Positions 22,920 to 31,289 of a stretch of 41,541 bases of DNA are shown in pieces. A program made the translations under genes and the position numbers. The notes under the pieces are model-generated. The model was not told the origin of the DNA and did no database searches. It worked only from the letters and a program-made list of their open reading frames with translations. Numbering within the stretch: position 1 is the stretch's first letter; each line of letters starts with the position of its first letter. Source of the stretch: Humidesulfovibrio sp. (lineage in GTDB: Bacteria > Desulfobacterota > Desulfovibrionia > Desulfovibrionales > Desulfovibrionaceae); the NCBI RefSeq assembly GCF_031082295.1, contig NZ_JAVHLD010000028.1, positions 1 to 41,541 of the forward strand, read 5' to 3'.

Positions 22920-25058
22920 ATGCGCTATCTGGTCATCATCGGCGGCATCGTCGTCGCCTTGTTTGTCATCGCCGCCGTGCTGCTGGCCGTCATGGTGGAT
23001 CCCAACAAGTACAAGGGCGACATCGCCAAGCTGGTGAAGGAGAAGACCGGGCGCGAGCTGGTGTTCGAGGGCGACGTGAAGCTCTCGTTCTTCCCGCGCC
23101 TGGGCGTGCAGACCGGCGGCGTGCGCCTGAGCAACCCGCCGGGCTTCGGCGACAAGCCGTTCTCGCGCCTGGATGCCGCAAGCGTCAGCATCAAGCTCCT
23201 GCCGCTGCTGACAGGGCGCGTCGAGGTGGGCCGCGTGGCGCTGGATGGCCTGGAGCTCTTCATGGTGCGCGACGAGCAGGGCCGCGCCAGCTGGGCCGAC
23301 TTCACCGGTCCGGACGAGACTGCGGCCGAGGCCCGGAAGCCCGCCGACTCCGGCCCGTCGAGCCTCACGGACCTGACCCTGGACGGCCTGGTGGTCAAGG
23401 ACGCGCACGTCTATTGGGAGGACCGCCAGACGAACAAGAGCGTCAACGTCAGCGACCTGAGCGTGGACGTGAAGGCCATTCACCCTGGCGAGCCCTTCGA
23501 CTTCACGGGGCATTGCAGCCTGGAGTCCTCTGCGCCGGAGTTCAAGGCGGCTTTGAAGATTTCCGGCACGGCCATCCTGAACCTGCCAGGGCAGCGGCAT
23601 GCGCTGTCGAAGCTGCTGGTGGCGGCCTCGGCCCAGGGCAAGGGCGTGCCCGGCGGGCGCGGCGAGTTCTCCCTCGGCCTTGCGGAGCTCAAGCTCGACA
23701 TGGAGAAGCAGACCGCCCAGGGCATCGGGCTGGTGCTCGCGGCATATGGGGCCAAGGCCACAGGGCAGTTCCAGGCGACGAACCTGACCGCCGGACCGGA
23801 GACCAAGGGCCGCATCGAGATCGCGGACTTCAACGGGCGGGAGCTGACCACGGCCCTCACGGGCAAGGCCCCGGACACGGCGGACGCCGGAGCCTACCAG
23901 CATATCAGCGGCGTGATCGAGTTCAAGCATGGCCGGGGCTACACCGAGATTCCGGAGTTCAAGGCCAGCCTGGACGAGGCCCGGGTGGAAGGCCGCCTGC
24001 GCCTCACCGGCATCGAGAAGAAGTCGGTGAATTTCAACGTGCGCATCAACGGCCTGGACGCCGACCGCTTCCTCCCCGCCAAGGAGGACGGCGAGGCCGC
24101 TGCCAAGGAAGAGGCCAAGGGCACCGAGTTGGACCCCGCAACGGGCCTGCCCCGGAAGGACGAGCTGTTTGCGGTGGACACGCTGCGCGGCTTGAGCCTG
24201 GAAGGCCAGTTCATGGCGGAGCGCTTCAAGATCAAGGGCCTGCGCTTCGCGTCGCTCAAGGTGCCCATGGCCGCGCAGAACGGCGTGCTGGAGGTGGGCC
24301 AGGTGGAGGCGCGGCTGTACGAAGGCTCGCTCAAGACCTCCCTGCGCGTGGACGTGCAGGGCGGGGAGCCCGTGGTCACGCTGCACGCGGTGGCGGAGAG
24401 CGTCCAGGCGAGGCCGCTGTTCACCGACCTGAACGGCAAGCCCAGCGGGCTGGCGGGCGCGCTGTTCCTCGACACCGTCTCGCCGCTGGTGTGCCGGGGC
24501 AACAGCGCCCTGGCGCTCAAGCGCTCGCTGCTTGGCCGGGCCACCTTCGCCATCAAGGACGGCGTGTTCCCCGGCGTCAACGTCATCGCCAGCGTGAACG
24601 AGGCCACCGAGAAGGCCAAGCAGGCTTCCACAGGCGTGGAGGCGGGCTCGGAAAAATCAACCAAGTTCGGCAGCATCACCGGCACGGCGGTCATCACCAA
24701 CGGGGTGGCGACCATCAACGACCTGGACGTGAAGGCACCGTTCCTGCGGGCCGCTGGCGCCGGCACGGTGAACCTGGTCAGCAAGGAAGTGGACTACACC
24801 CTGAATGCCCGCGTGGTGCCGAGCAGCGAGGGCCAGGGCGGCAGCTCGGGGCTCATCGGGCTTGTGGTGCCCATCCGCGTCACCGGGCCGTACGACAATC
24901 CCTCCTACGGCACGGACTACCTGCGCGCCCTGGGCAAGGGCGCCCTCAACGCCGTGGGCGGCGTTGTCACGGGCGTGGGCAACGTCATCACCGGCAAGAA
25001 GGACAAGACCGGCAAGCGCTCAGGCGGCCTGCTGCAAGGGGTCAAGAATCTGTTCTGA
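22920..25058 (+). CDS. AsmA-family protein
   Basis: 712 residues. A signal anchor at about 4-24 (VIIGGIVVALFVIAAVLLAVMV) is followed by the AsmA-type N-domain (DPNKYKGDIAKLVKEKTGRELVFEGDVKLSFFPRLGV-type), then a long beta-rich repeat region of the bridge-like lipid-transfer superfamily, and a C-terminal AsmA-like domain with GTAVITNGVATINDLDVKAPFLRAAGAGTVNL. The last 30 residues are basic and Gly-rich. AsmA proteins sit in the inner membrane with a periplasmic body and affect outer-membrane lipid supply. The ATG at 22920 follows GGAGG. It is probably co-transcribed with the MerR-type gene before it. Confidence 0.9.
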   Translation: MRYLVIIGGIVVALFVIAAVLLAVMVDPNKYKGDIAKLVKEKTGRELVFEGDVKLSFFPRLGVQTGGVRLSNPPGFGDKPFSRLDAASVSIKLLPLLTGRVEVGRVALDGLELFMVRDEQGRASWADFTGPDETAAEARKPADSGPSSLTDLTLDGLVVKDAHVYWEDRQTNKSVNVSDLSVDVKAIHPGEPFDFTGHCSLESSAPEFKAALKISGTAILNLPGQRHALSKLLVAASAQGKGVPGGRGEFSLGLAELKLDMEKQTAQGIGLVLAAYGAKATGQFQATNLTAGPETKGRIEIADFNGRELTTALTGKAPDTADAGAYQHISGVIEFKHGRGYTEIPEFKASLDEARVEGRLRLTGIEKKSVNFNVRINGLDADRFLPAKEDGEAAAKEEAKGTELDPATGLPRKDELFAVDTLRGLSLEGQFMAERFKIKGLRFASLKVPMAAQNGVLEVGQVEARLYEGSLKTSLRVDVQGGEPVVTLHAVAESVQARPLFTDLNGKPSGLAGALFLDTVSPLVCRGNSALALKRSLLGRATFAIKDGVFPGVNVIASVNEATEKAKQASTGVEAGSEKSTKFGSITGTAVITNGVATINDLDVKAPFLRAAGAGTVNLVSKEVDYTLNARVVPSSEGQGGSSGLIGLVVPIRVTGPYDNPSYGTDYLRALGKGALNAVGGVVTGVGNVITGKKDKTGKRSGGLLQGVKNLF

Positions 25059-25097
25059 TGAGTGTGCTAATTCATATCGCTAAAAAATGAGGTACTC

Positions 25098-25895
25098 ATG
25101 CAACGTTTCGCCTTCTTTGTCGACGGCTCGAACCTCTACGGTTCGCTGCGCACCATGAACCTTGAGATCAACAACTACTCGCAGCTTTACGCGCACATCT
25201 ACCGCGAGGCGGTGAAGACCTGGCATGAGGTGACCCTGCAGGACTCCCCGGCCTGTGCGCAGCTTCGGCGCGTGTATTGGTACGCCGTGGGCGGCATCGA
25301 CGACTGGGACCTGCAGAACCCGCAGTCGCGCTCGGCCCTGCGCCAGGCCTTTGCGCGCGATGCAGAGATCCGCGCCCTGTGGATGACCCGGGTTGCCGCG
25401 GGCAATCAGGCCATGTCCGAGGGCGAGCTGGAGGAGGAGGCCTGGCAGTCCTGCTACTCCGACTTTCGCGACTGGTACCACGCCAAGATCCGCGCCATCG
25501 ACGGCATGCGCCGGTTCTACGCCGGGGTGCGCGCCTCCTCGGACCTGATCGACATCCGCGAGGCCGGGCACTGGAAGGTCAACTTCCTGCACAAGTGGGT
25601 GGAGGAGAAGGGCCTGGACACCGCCCTGGCCGTGGACATGGTGGCCCTGCAGGACAACTACGACGTGGCCGTGGTGCTCACCGGCGACGCCGACGCCATC
25701 CCCTCCATCCGCCACCTGAAGGAGCGCGGCAAGCACATCGCCGCGGTGGAGTTCGTGGGCGGCGGCGCGGCGGATACGCGCGGCCGGGCGTTCTCCTCCC
25801 GGCTCAAGGTTCACGCGGACTTTGTGCTGCGCGTTTTCGAGAAGGACCTGGTGCACCTGGACCACCGCAACAAGGGCATGAACGGGTCCGCGTAG
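25098..25895 (+). CDS. NYN-domain (PIN-like) putative RNase
   Basis: 265 residues. The LabA/NYN domain of the PIN-like nuclease fold is clear. VDGSNLYGSL (8-17) gives the first acidic cluster (D9, N12), and LDTALAVDMVALQDNYDVAVVLTGDADAIPSIRHL carries the later Asp residues of the metal site. A helical insert (about 80-150, with many aromatic residues) interrupts the domain. The ATG at 25098 follows GAGG. The preceding 39 bp are AT-rich compared with the region. NYN proteins are generally endoribonucleases or RNA-binding; the substrate is unknown. A GNAT acetyltransferase follows 24 nt downstream. Confidence 0.88.
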   Translation: MQRFAFFVDGSNLYGSLRTMNLEINNYSQLYAHIYREAVKTWHEVTLQDSPACAQLRRVYWYAVGGIDDWDLQNPQSRSALRQAFARDAEIRALWMTRVAAGNQAMSEGELEEEAWQSCYSDFRDWYHAKIRAIDGMRRFYAGVRASSDLIDIREAGHWKVNFLHKWVEEKGLDTALAVDMVALQDNYDVAVVLTGDADAIPSIRHLKERGKHIAAVEFVGGGAADTRGRAFSSRLKVHADFVLRVFEKDLVHLDHRNKGMNGSA

Positions 25896-25919
25896 GGCGC
25901 CGCCGGGCTGGGCAGGGAC

Positions 25920-26450
25920 ATGAGCCAGGGCGCCGCCGTACCCGAAGTCGAGCTGGCGGGCTACGTGCCCGGGGCCATCGGCCGCCTGGCCGAGCTGCAC
26001 GCGCGCTACTACAGCCGCCACTGGGGCTTCGGGCTTGAGTTCGAGGCCCTGGTGGCCGCAGGGCTGGCGGAATTCCTGCCGAGGCTCGACCCGGCGCGCG
26101 ACGGCTTCTGGACCGTGAGCCGTGGCGGGCGCGTCCTGGGCGGCCTGGCGATTGACGGTGGCAAGGGCGGCGGAAAGGGCCAGGGCGCGCACCTGCGCTG
26201 GTTCATCGTCTCTGAAGAGCTGCGCGGCCAGGGCTATGGCGACCGGCTCCTGCGCGAGGCCGTGGCCTTTTGCCGCAGCGTCGGCCATCCGTCCGTATTT
26301 CTCTGGACCTTCAAGGGGTTGGACGCGGCCCGGCATCTTTACGAGAAGCACGGATTCCGGCTGGCGGAGGAACGCGAGGGCCGCCAGTGGGGAAATCTTG
26401 TGCTGGAGCAGAAGTTTGTGCTTGCCCTGGACGGAATCCGCCTTATCTGA
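25920..26450 (+). CDS. GNAT-family N-acetyltransferase
   Basis: 176 residues, a single GNAT domain. The acetyl-CoA pyrophosphate loop is RGQGYG (102-107), preceded by the strand [14 protein letters not shown], and followed by a helix and strand ([22 protein letters not shown]) where Tyr is the usual general acid. The N-terminal 90 residues contain a Gly/Lys-rich loop ([10 protein letters not shown]). No signal peptide. The ATG at 25920 follows GGGACA-type weak site. It is 24 nt after the NYN gene, perhaps co-transcribed; the substrate (protein or small molecule) is unknown. Confidence 0.88.
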   Translation: MSQGAAVPEVELAGYVPGAIGRLAELHARYYSRHWGFGLEFEALVAAGLAEFLPRLDPARDGFWTVSRGGRVLGGLAIDGGKGGGKGQGAHLRWFIVSEELRGQGYGDRLLREAVAFCRSVGHPSVFLWTFKGLDAARHLYEKHGFRLAEEREGRQWGNLVLEQKFVLALDGIRLI

Positions 26451-26509
26451 TTAAGATTGTTCACCACCACCAGATCAGCCCGCCTGATGAGAGCGGCAAG
26501 GAGCAGCAC

Positions 26510-27439
26510 ATGGCGATCGCAGCAAGCATGGCCGAACTCATCGGCAAGACCCCGCTGGTGCGGCTGAACGCGCTTTCCCAGGGCCTTGGCGCCACCCTTG
26601 TGGCCAAGCTGGAGTCCATGAACCCCGGCGGGTCCGTGAAGGACCGCATCGGCCGGAGCATGATCGAGGCGGCCCTGGCCGATGGCCGCATCACCAAGGG
26701 CAGCGTCATCATCGAGCCCACCAGCGGCAACACGGGCATCGGCCTGGCGCTCCTTTGCGCCATCAACGGCCTGCGCCTCATCCTGACCATGCCCGACTCC
26801 ATGAGCGTGGAGCGCCGCAAGCTGCTCCACGGCTACGGGGCCGAGCTGGAACTCACCCCGGCCACCCTGGGCATGAAGGGCGCCATCGCGCGCGCGCTGG
26901 AGCTCGTGGCCGCGACGCCGGGGGCCTACATGCCCATGCAGTTTGAGAACCCGGCAAATCCAGAGGCGCACCGCGCCACCACGGCGCTGGAGATCTGGGG
27001 CGACACCGCCGGGCAGGTGGACTGCTTCGTGGCGGGCGTGGGCACGGGCGGCACCGTCACCGGCGTGGGCCAGGTGCTCAAGGCCAGGAAGCCCGGCGTG
27101 CGCATCGTGGCGGTGGAGCCTGCGGACTCCCCGGTGCTCTCCGGCGGCGCGCCCGGTCCGCACAAGATCCAGGGAATCGGCGCGGGCTTTGTGCCCGGCG
27201 TGCTCGACACCGGCATTTACGACGAGATCATCAAGGTCGGGGCCGAGGACGCCTTTGCCACGGCCCGCCGCCTCATGCGCGAGGAGGGCATCTCCTGCGG
27301 CATCTCCTCCGGGGCCAACGCCTTCGCCGCCATGCAACTGGCCGCGCGCCCAGAGATGGCGGGCAAGATGATCGTGTTCATCGTCTGCGACACTGGCGAG
27401 CGCTACCTTTCCACTCCGCTGTTCGCTGAAGCCGACTAG
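26510..27439 (+). CDS. cysK: Cysteine synthase A (O-acetylserine sulfhydrylase)
   Basis: 309 residues. Fold-type II PLP enzyme making cysteine from O-acetylserine and sulfide. The PLP lysine is K44 in NPGGSVKDR (38-46), the substrate loop is TSGNTG (71-76), and the phosphate loop is GTGGT (178-182). The ATG at 26510 follows AAGGAG; the open frame runs back to 26270 within the GNAT gene only. serine acetyltransferase follows 15 nt downstream, so the pair can form the cysteine synthase complex. In a sulfide-producing organism, this uses dissimilatory sulfide directly. Confidence 0.97.
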   Translation: MAIAASMAELIGKTPLVRLNALSQGLGATLVAKLESMNPGGSVKDRIGRSMIEAALADGRITKGSVIIEPTSGNTGIGLALLCAINGLRLILTMPDSMSVERRKLLHGYGAELELTPATLGMKGAIARALELVAATPGAYMPMQFENPANPEAHRATTALEIWGDTAGQVDCFVAGVGTGGTVTGVGQVLKARKPGVRIVAVEPADSPVLSGGAPGPHKIQGIGAGFVPGVLDTGIYDEIIKVGAEDAFATARRLMREEGISCGISSGANAFAAMQLAARPEMAGKMIVFIVCDTGERYLSTPLFAEAD

Positions 27440-27454
27440 GCCGGGAGGGCCGCC

Positions 27455-28417
27455 ATGATAGACCAGACGCCGGTTCTTGTGAGCCTTGACCGCGACGCCG
27501 TGCTGACCGAGACAGTGGAGAACCTCTGCGCCCAGGACGCCTGCGAGGCCTCCTGGCATCGCGTCAGCCGCGACCAGCCCCTGCCGTCGCTGGACGCCCT
27601 GGCCGAGGTGGTGAGCCTGCTGCGCGCGGTGCTGTTCCCCGGCTTCTTCGGCCCGCAGGACGTGAGCCAGCGTACCATGCCCTTTTACGCGGGCAGCGCG
27701 CTGGACCGGGTGGTCAAGCTTTTGTCCGAGCAGATCAACCGGGGCTACTGCTTCGTCTGCGCCAAGGAGAACCGCGCCCCCTGCAACGACTGCGAGAAGC
27801 GCTCGGAGTCCGTGGCGCTGGAGTTCATCCGCAGGCTGCCCAGGGTGCGCGAGCTGCTGGCCACGGACGTTCAGGCGGCCTTCGACGGCGACCCGGCGGC
27901 CAAGAGCCCGGGCGAGACCATCTTCTGCTACCCGTCCATCAAGGCCCTGACAAACCACCGCATCGCGCACCAGCTGCACCACCTGGGCGTGGACATCATC
28001 CCGCGCATCATCGGCGAGATGGCGCACTCGGACACCGGCATCGACATCCACCCCGGCGCGCACATCGGCGAGCGCTTCTTCATCGACCACGGCACGGGCA
28101 CGGTCATCGGCGAGACCTGCGTCATCGGCAAAAACGTGCGCCTTTACCAGGGCGTGACGCTGGGCGCCAAGAGCTTCCCCAAGGACAAGACCGGGGACGG
28201 CGCGGGCAACCGCCTGGTCAAGGGCCTGGCGCGCCACCCCATCGTGGAGGACGACGTGACCATCTACGCCGGGGCGACCATCCTGGGCCGGGTGACCATC
28301 GGCCAGGGCGCGGTCATCGGCGGCAACGTGTGGGTGACCCAGGACGTGCCGCAGGGCGCGCGCATCGTGCAGGCCAGGGCCTCGGAGCAGGTGCTTCTGG
28401 GCGGGGCGGGGATTTGA
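27455..28417 (+). CDS. cysE: Serine O-acetyltransferase with four-cysteine insert
   Basis: 320 residues, a long SAT. The N-terminal helical domain (about 1-170) has C99-xx-C102-x7-C110-xx-C113, an unusual four-cysteine motif. The left-handed beta-helix (about 180-300) carries hexapeptide repeats with the catalytic HSDTGIDIHPGAHIG segment (H199) and DHGTGTVIGE. The C-terminus is GGAGI: a terminal isoleucine like that which inserts into the CysK active site in the cysteine synthase complex. The ATG at 27455 follows GGAGGG. It is 15 nt after cysK. The Cys set may bind zinc or sense redox or thiols (inference). Confidence 0.95.
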   Translation: MIDQTPVLVSLDRDAVLTETVENLCAQDACEASWHRVSRDQPLPSLDALAEVVSLLRAVLFPGFFGPQDVSQRTMPFYAGSALDRVVKLLSEQINRGYCFVCAKENRAPCNDCEKRSESVALEFIRRLPRVRELLATDVQAAFDGDPAAKSPGETIFCYPSIKALTNHRIAHQLHHLGVDIIPRIIGEMAHSDTGIDIHPGAHIGERFFIDHGTGTVIGETCVIGKNVRLYQGVTLGAKSFPKDKTGDGAGNRLVKGLARHPIVEDDVTIYAGATILGRVTIGQGAVIGGNVWVTQDVPQGARIVQARASEQVLLGGAGI

Positions 28418-28468
28418 GGGCGACGCGGAAGGGTGTCAAGAATTATTCCGATGATCGGGCAAAAGCCC

Positions 28469-28495
28469 TTGTATTTCTTTTTTCGTCGGTATAAT
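28469..28495 (+). promoter_or_regulatory. Promoter of the HIT gene (perfect -10)
   Basis: A perfect -10 TATAAT (28490-28495), with TTGTAT 15 nt before it (28469-28474), in an AT-rich stretch. A small GGGC-AAAA-GCCC hairpin (28457-28468) and a T-rich tract lie just upstream and may end cysE transcription. Confidence 0.55.
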
Positions 28496-28536
28496 GATAG
28501 GGCAATGTTGACTTTTTTCAATGCCTGGAGAGAGCT

Positions 28537-28953
28537 GTGAGCGACGACTGCATTTTCTGCAAGATCATTGAGGGCAAGATTCCCTGCGCCAAGGTCTATG
28601 ACCGGGGCGGCATCTTCGCCTTTCTGGACATCGCTCCGGTGAACAAAGGGCACGCTCTGGTGGTGCCGAAAGCCCACCACGCCACGCTTTTCGACCTGCC
28701 GCCGGACCTGGGGCGCGAGTTGTTGACCGCGCTCAAGCTGGTGGGACAGGCGGTGATGCAGGCCACGGGAGCAGCCGGGCTCAACGTTGGCATGAACAAT
28801 TTCGAGGTGGCCGGGCAGTTGGTGCATCACGCCCACTTCCACCTCATTCCCCGCCACGAGGGCGACGGGCTCAAGCTCTGGACCCAGCACGCCTACGAAT
28901 CCGGCGAAGAGATGCAGAAGCTGGCCCAGGCCGTGAAACAGGCCATCGGCTAA
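28537..28953 (+). CDS. HIT-family nucleotide hydrolase
   Basis: 138 residues from GTG 28537, preceded by GGAG at 28527-28530. The HIT domain starts with CIFCKIIEGKIP, which is typical of the HinT branch, and ends with the histidine triad in VHHAHFHLIPR. Such proteins hydrolyse nucleoside phosphoramidates such as AMP-lysine. The two cysteines in CIFC can bind zinc in some family members. Its own promoter at 28469-28495 sets it apart from cysE. An HU-type gene follows 26 nt downstream. Confidence 0.95.
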   Translation: MSDDCIFCKIIEGKIPCAKVYDRGGIFAFLDIAPVNKGHALVVPKAHHATLFDLPPDLGRELLTALKLVGQAVMQATGAAGLNVGMNNFEVAGQLVHHAHFHLIPRHEGDGLKLWTQHAYESGEEMQKLAQAVKQAIG

Positions 28954-28979
28954 GAACCGCAACGAAGGAGGCCCCCAAT

Positions 28980-29276
28980 ATGAGCGGTCAAACCTTGACC
29001 AAGGCCCACATCGTCGACGCCATCTACAAGAAAACCGACCGCAACCGCGCGGAGATCAAGGACCTTGTGGAGTCCGCCCTGGACCTCATGAAGCAGGCCA
29101 TCAAGAAGGACCACGCCATGCTGGTGAGCGGGTTCGGCAAGTTTGAGGCCTACGACAAGAACTCGCGTCGCGGCCGCAACCCGCAGACCAACGAGAGCAT
29201 CACCCTGCCGCCGCGCAAGGTGGTCGTGTTCCGCCTGTCCCGCAAGTTCCGCGCCGAGCTTAATCCAGAGGAATAA
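28980..29276 (+). CDS. HU/IHF-family DNA-binding protein
   Basis: 98 residues. It has the family fold: LTKAHIVDAIYKKTD at the N-terminus, VSGFGKFEAYDKNSRRGRNPQTNESI with the DNA-intercalating arm (GRNPQT, 65-70), and KVVVFRLSRKFRAELN. Nucleoid-bending dimer. Sequence features mix HU and IHF-alpha types, so no subunit name is given. The ATG follows AAGGAGG. It is 26 nt after the HIT gene and probably in its transcript. Its last 17 nt overlap the end of the convergent SPOR gene. Confidence 0.95.
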   Translation: MSGQTLTKAHIVDAIYKKTDRNRAEIKDLVESALDLMKQAIKKDHAMLVSGFGKFEAYDKNSRRGRNPQTNESITLPPRKVVVFRLSRKFRAELNPEE

Positions 29277-29805
29277 ACGCCTGTGGCCACTCCGGCTTGA
29301 GAGCCTCCAGGGCCTTGTGTGCAGACGCAAGGTCCTGGAAGGGTCCGGCCTGGACCCGGAACAGCGTCCCCTGTCCCTGCTCCACGCGCACCATCCGCGA
29401 ATTCTCGTATCCCTTGCCCTTGAGCCAGGCCACCGCGCCCAGGGCGTTCATGGCCGTGCCGAAAGCGCCCACCTGCACGTAGGCCGGGCGCTCGGCCACA
29501 GGAGCGTTGTGCCCTGTCGCCGCCTCCGGCGTGAGCGAGTCCAGGATCACCGGGGCCAGCGTGACCGGAGCCTCGGTCTTGGCGGGCGCGGCCTTCTCCG
29601 TCACCTTGACCTGTGTCGGCGCGCGCTTGGCGGCCGCAGGAGCCTTGGCTGGCGCCTCGGCCGGGGCCTTGGTGGCCAGGCGCGGCTGGTCGAGCGGGAT
29701 GGGCTGGCGCGGGGCGCAGCCGTTGAGCGTGAGGAGCGCAGTCAGGGCTGCCAGGGCCAGGGCGGCCATAACTCCATGACTTTTGGGCATGGTTGTGCCG
29801 GGCAT
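29260..29805 (-). CDS. SPOR-domain lipoprotein
   Basis: 181 residues. A signal peptide ends in the lipobox LNGC (near 28-31), so it is a lipoprotein, probably facing the periplasm. A Pro/Ala/Lys-rich linker (about 33-85) leads to a SPOR domain (about 107-181: YVQVGAFGTAMNALGAVAWLKGKGY and LFRVQAGPFQDLASAHKALEAL). SPOR domains bind denuded septal peptidoglycan. The ATG at 29803-29805 follows GGAGG. Its last 17 nt overlap the convergent HU gene. Its promoter was not found with confidence. Confidence 0.9.
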   Translation of the reverse strand: MPGTTMPKSHGVMAALALAALTALLTLNGCAPRQPIPLDQPRLATKAPAEAPAKAPAAAKRAPTQVKVTEKAAPAKTEAPVTLAPVILDSLTPEAATGHNAPVAERPAYVQVGAFGTAMNALGAVAWLKGKGYENSRMVRVEQGQGTLFRVQAGPFQDLASAHKALEALKPEWPQAFIPLD

Positions 29806-29930
29806 AACGGCCTCCGGAACGGTTTGAGCTTAGGGCCTTGGTCGGCCTAGATTTTCTCTAGATAGTGCAGACGAGGGGCGATGGCAAGGGGGATTGAGAG
29901 GTGGCGGGTATTGGGCTGGACGTAGGGCCG

Positions 29931-29961
29931 AAAAAAAGCGCCCGGTCTCGCAACCGGGCGC
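29931..29961 (-). terminator. Terminator of the LysM lipoprotein gene
   Basis: On the minus strand: GCGCCCGGT and ACCGGGCGC form a perfect 9-bp stem with a 6-nt loop, followed by seven T. It lies 28 nt after the stop of the LysM gene. Confidence 0.93.
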
Positions 29962-29989
29962 CTCATCCATTGCCAGTAGCGGGGGCTTC

Positions 29990-30454
29990 TTAGAAGCCGT
30001 AGCCCAGAGCTTCGCGCAGGTCAGCAGGCAGATTGGCGCTGGCCTCGGGAGCGGACTTCTTCTTGGACTTGCCGGCCTTGTGGCGGGCAGCCTTGACGTC
30101 GTCCAGCGCGAAGGCGCGCGGAATCTCGAAGTTCTGGCCGGGGTAGATCAGGTTGGCGTTCTTGATCTTGCTGCGGTTGGCCTTGAAGATCAGGGGCCAC
30201 ATGAAGGGATCGTTGTAGATCTGCTTGAACTCGGAGATCCACCACAGGCAGTTGCCCTTCACGACAGTGTACGAGGTGGGCAGCTTGGCGTAGTCAGCCT
30301 CGTAGATCTGGCGGGGGGACATGGGGGCCGGAGCCATCTCGCGAGTCTCGACCACGGGGGCCGGTGCGGGGGCAGGAGCCGGTTCAACCTTCTTGGCGCA
30401 GCCAAGGGCAAAGACAACACAGCAGGCAATCGTCAACAGCATGAGTTTTTTCAT
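29990..30454 (-). CDS. LysM-domain lipoprotein
   Basis: 154 residues. The signal peptide ends in the lipobox ALGC (near 16-19), so the protein is lipid-anchored. A short Pro/Ala/Val linker leads to a LysM domain (about 60-112: YTVVKGNCLWWISEFKQIYNDPF to NLIYPGQNFEIP) that should bind peptidoglycan. The basic tail (KAGKSKKKS) is notable. The ATG at 30452-30454 follows GGAGG. It has its own strong promoter (30485-30513) and terminator, so it is a free-standing and likely abundant envelope protein. CWWIS in the motif is a common variant. Confidence 0.92.
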   Translation of the reverse strand: MKKLMLLTIACCVVFALGCAKKVEPAPAPAPAPVVETREMAPAPMSPRQIYEADYAKLPTSYTVVKGNCLWWISEFKQIYNDPFMWPLIFKANRSKIKNANLIYPGQNFEIPRAFALDDVKAARHKAGKSKKKSAPEASANLPADLREALGYGF

Positions 30455-30484
30455 AAGATTTTCCCTCCTCCGGTTGGGAATTGA

Positions 30485-30513
30485 AAGATATTCCTGGCGC
30501 TTTAGCGTGTCAA
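30485..30513 (-). promoter_or_regulatory. Strong sigma70 promoter of the LysM lipoprotein
   Basis: On the minus strand: TTGACA (30508-30513), exactly 17 nt, TATCTT (30485-30490). It abuts the stop of the upstream gene (30516-30518), leaving about 25 nt of leader. Confidence 0.75.
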
Positions 30514-30515
30514 GC

Positions 30516-31286
30516 CTAAGGTACCATGCGAGCGCTCCAATTATCTAATATTTTTTTCTCCTGGAGCACAAGACGATCCGTCGCATTGATTGCAAATGCG
30601 TTCTGCACCGCCTGGGAGGCCTCGGCCACCCAGCCGCCCAGGCGCAGGCTTTGGGCCGCCAGGATGTACATGCGTTCTGGATGCTCGCCGTAGACGCTTG
30701 TCAGCAGCAGCTCGTAGTCATTGCCGAAAACCTCGCGCACCAGCGCGTTTTGCGAGAACATGTAGCGTGCCAGCAGCGCGTTTTCCCGGTGCCGCGCCAG
30801 GTAGATGGGCAGCAGCCTGCGGCACTGGCTCATGATGAAGCGGATGCGGTCGATCTCTCGGCGCATGCTTTCCTCGGTCTGCTTGAGCACGTGGAAGAGT
30901 TCCTCCACCACCACGCGCTCGTCTTCGGGCAGGTCGCGCCCGCGCAGGGCCAGGAACCACGGCGCGTAGGTCAGGGCCTGGTAGGCGTCCTCCTTGAGCT
31001 TGATGGTCTCGTGGAAGATGTAGCCCAGGCCCCAGTCCAGGAACTGTCCCGTGAGCGAGGTCTCCGGGTCGTTGCGGAACACGTGGTGGGCGGTGTCCTT
31101 CATGCGCCAGAGCAGGCCCTTGTCCATCTCCTGGCCCACCAGGTCGCGCAGGGTGGTGAAGGTCACCGCGCCTTCGCGGTCAAAGGAGGTGAACTGCTCC
31201 TCCAGCGACTTGCAGGCCATGCAGAAGGTGCGGAACATGTCGCGCACGAATTCCGGCAGTTTGGCCCTGATCCAGGCTTTGGACAT
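30516..31286 (-). CDS. Conserved hypothetical protein coupled to the Lon-like protease
   Basis: 256 residues with no family I recognise. The start at 31284-31286 is 3 nt after the Lon-like stop, and its ribosome site AGGAGGAG lies in the last codons of that gene, so the two are co-translated. The sequence is helical and soluble, with an FCMACKSLEEQF segment (CxxC, 21-32), a central acidic region with DLPEDERVVVEELFHVLKQTEESMRREIDRI (about 115-147) that may be a coiled-coil, and ten or more aromatic residues. It lacks a signal peptide. It may be a substrate, adaptor or regulator of the protease; this is only inference from position. Confidence 0.78.
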   Translation of the reverse strand: MSKAWIRAKLPEFVRDMFRTFCMACKSLEEQFTSFDREGAVTFTTLRDLVGQEMDKGLLWRMKDTAHHVFRNDPETSLTGQFLDWGLGYIFHETIKLKEDAYQALTYAPWFLALRGRDLPEDERVVVEELFHVLKQTEESMRREIDRIRFIMSQCRRLLPIYLARHRENALLARYMFSQNALVREVFGNDYELLLTSVYGEHPERMYILAAQSLRLGGWVAEASQAVQNAFAINATDRLVLQEKKILDNWSARMVP

Positions 31287-31289
31287 GGC

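Noticed and set aside
22694-25090. 798-codon plus-strand frame across MerR and AsmA genes
   Set aside because: It is another frame of the AsmA region, Arg/Pro/Gly-rich, with no family match.
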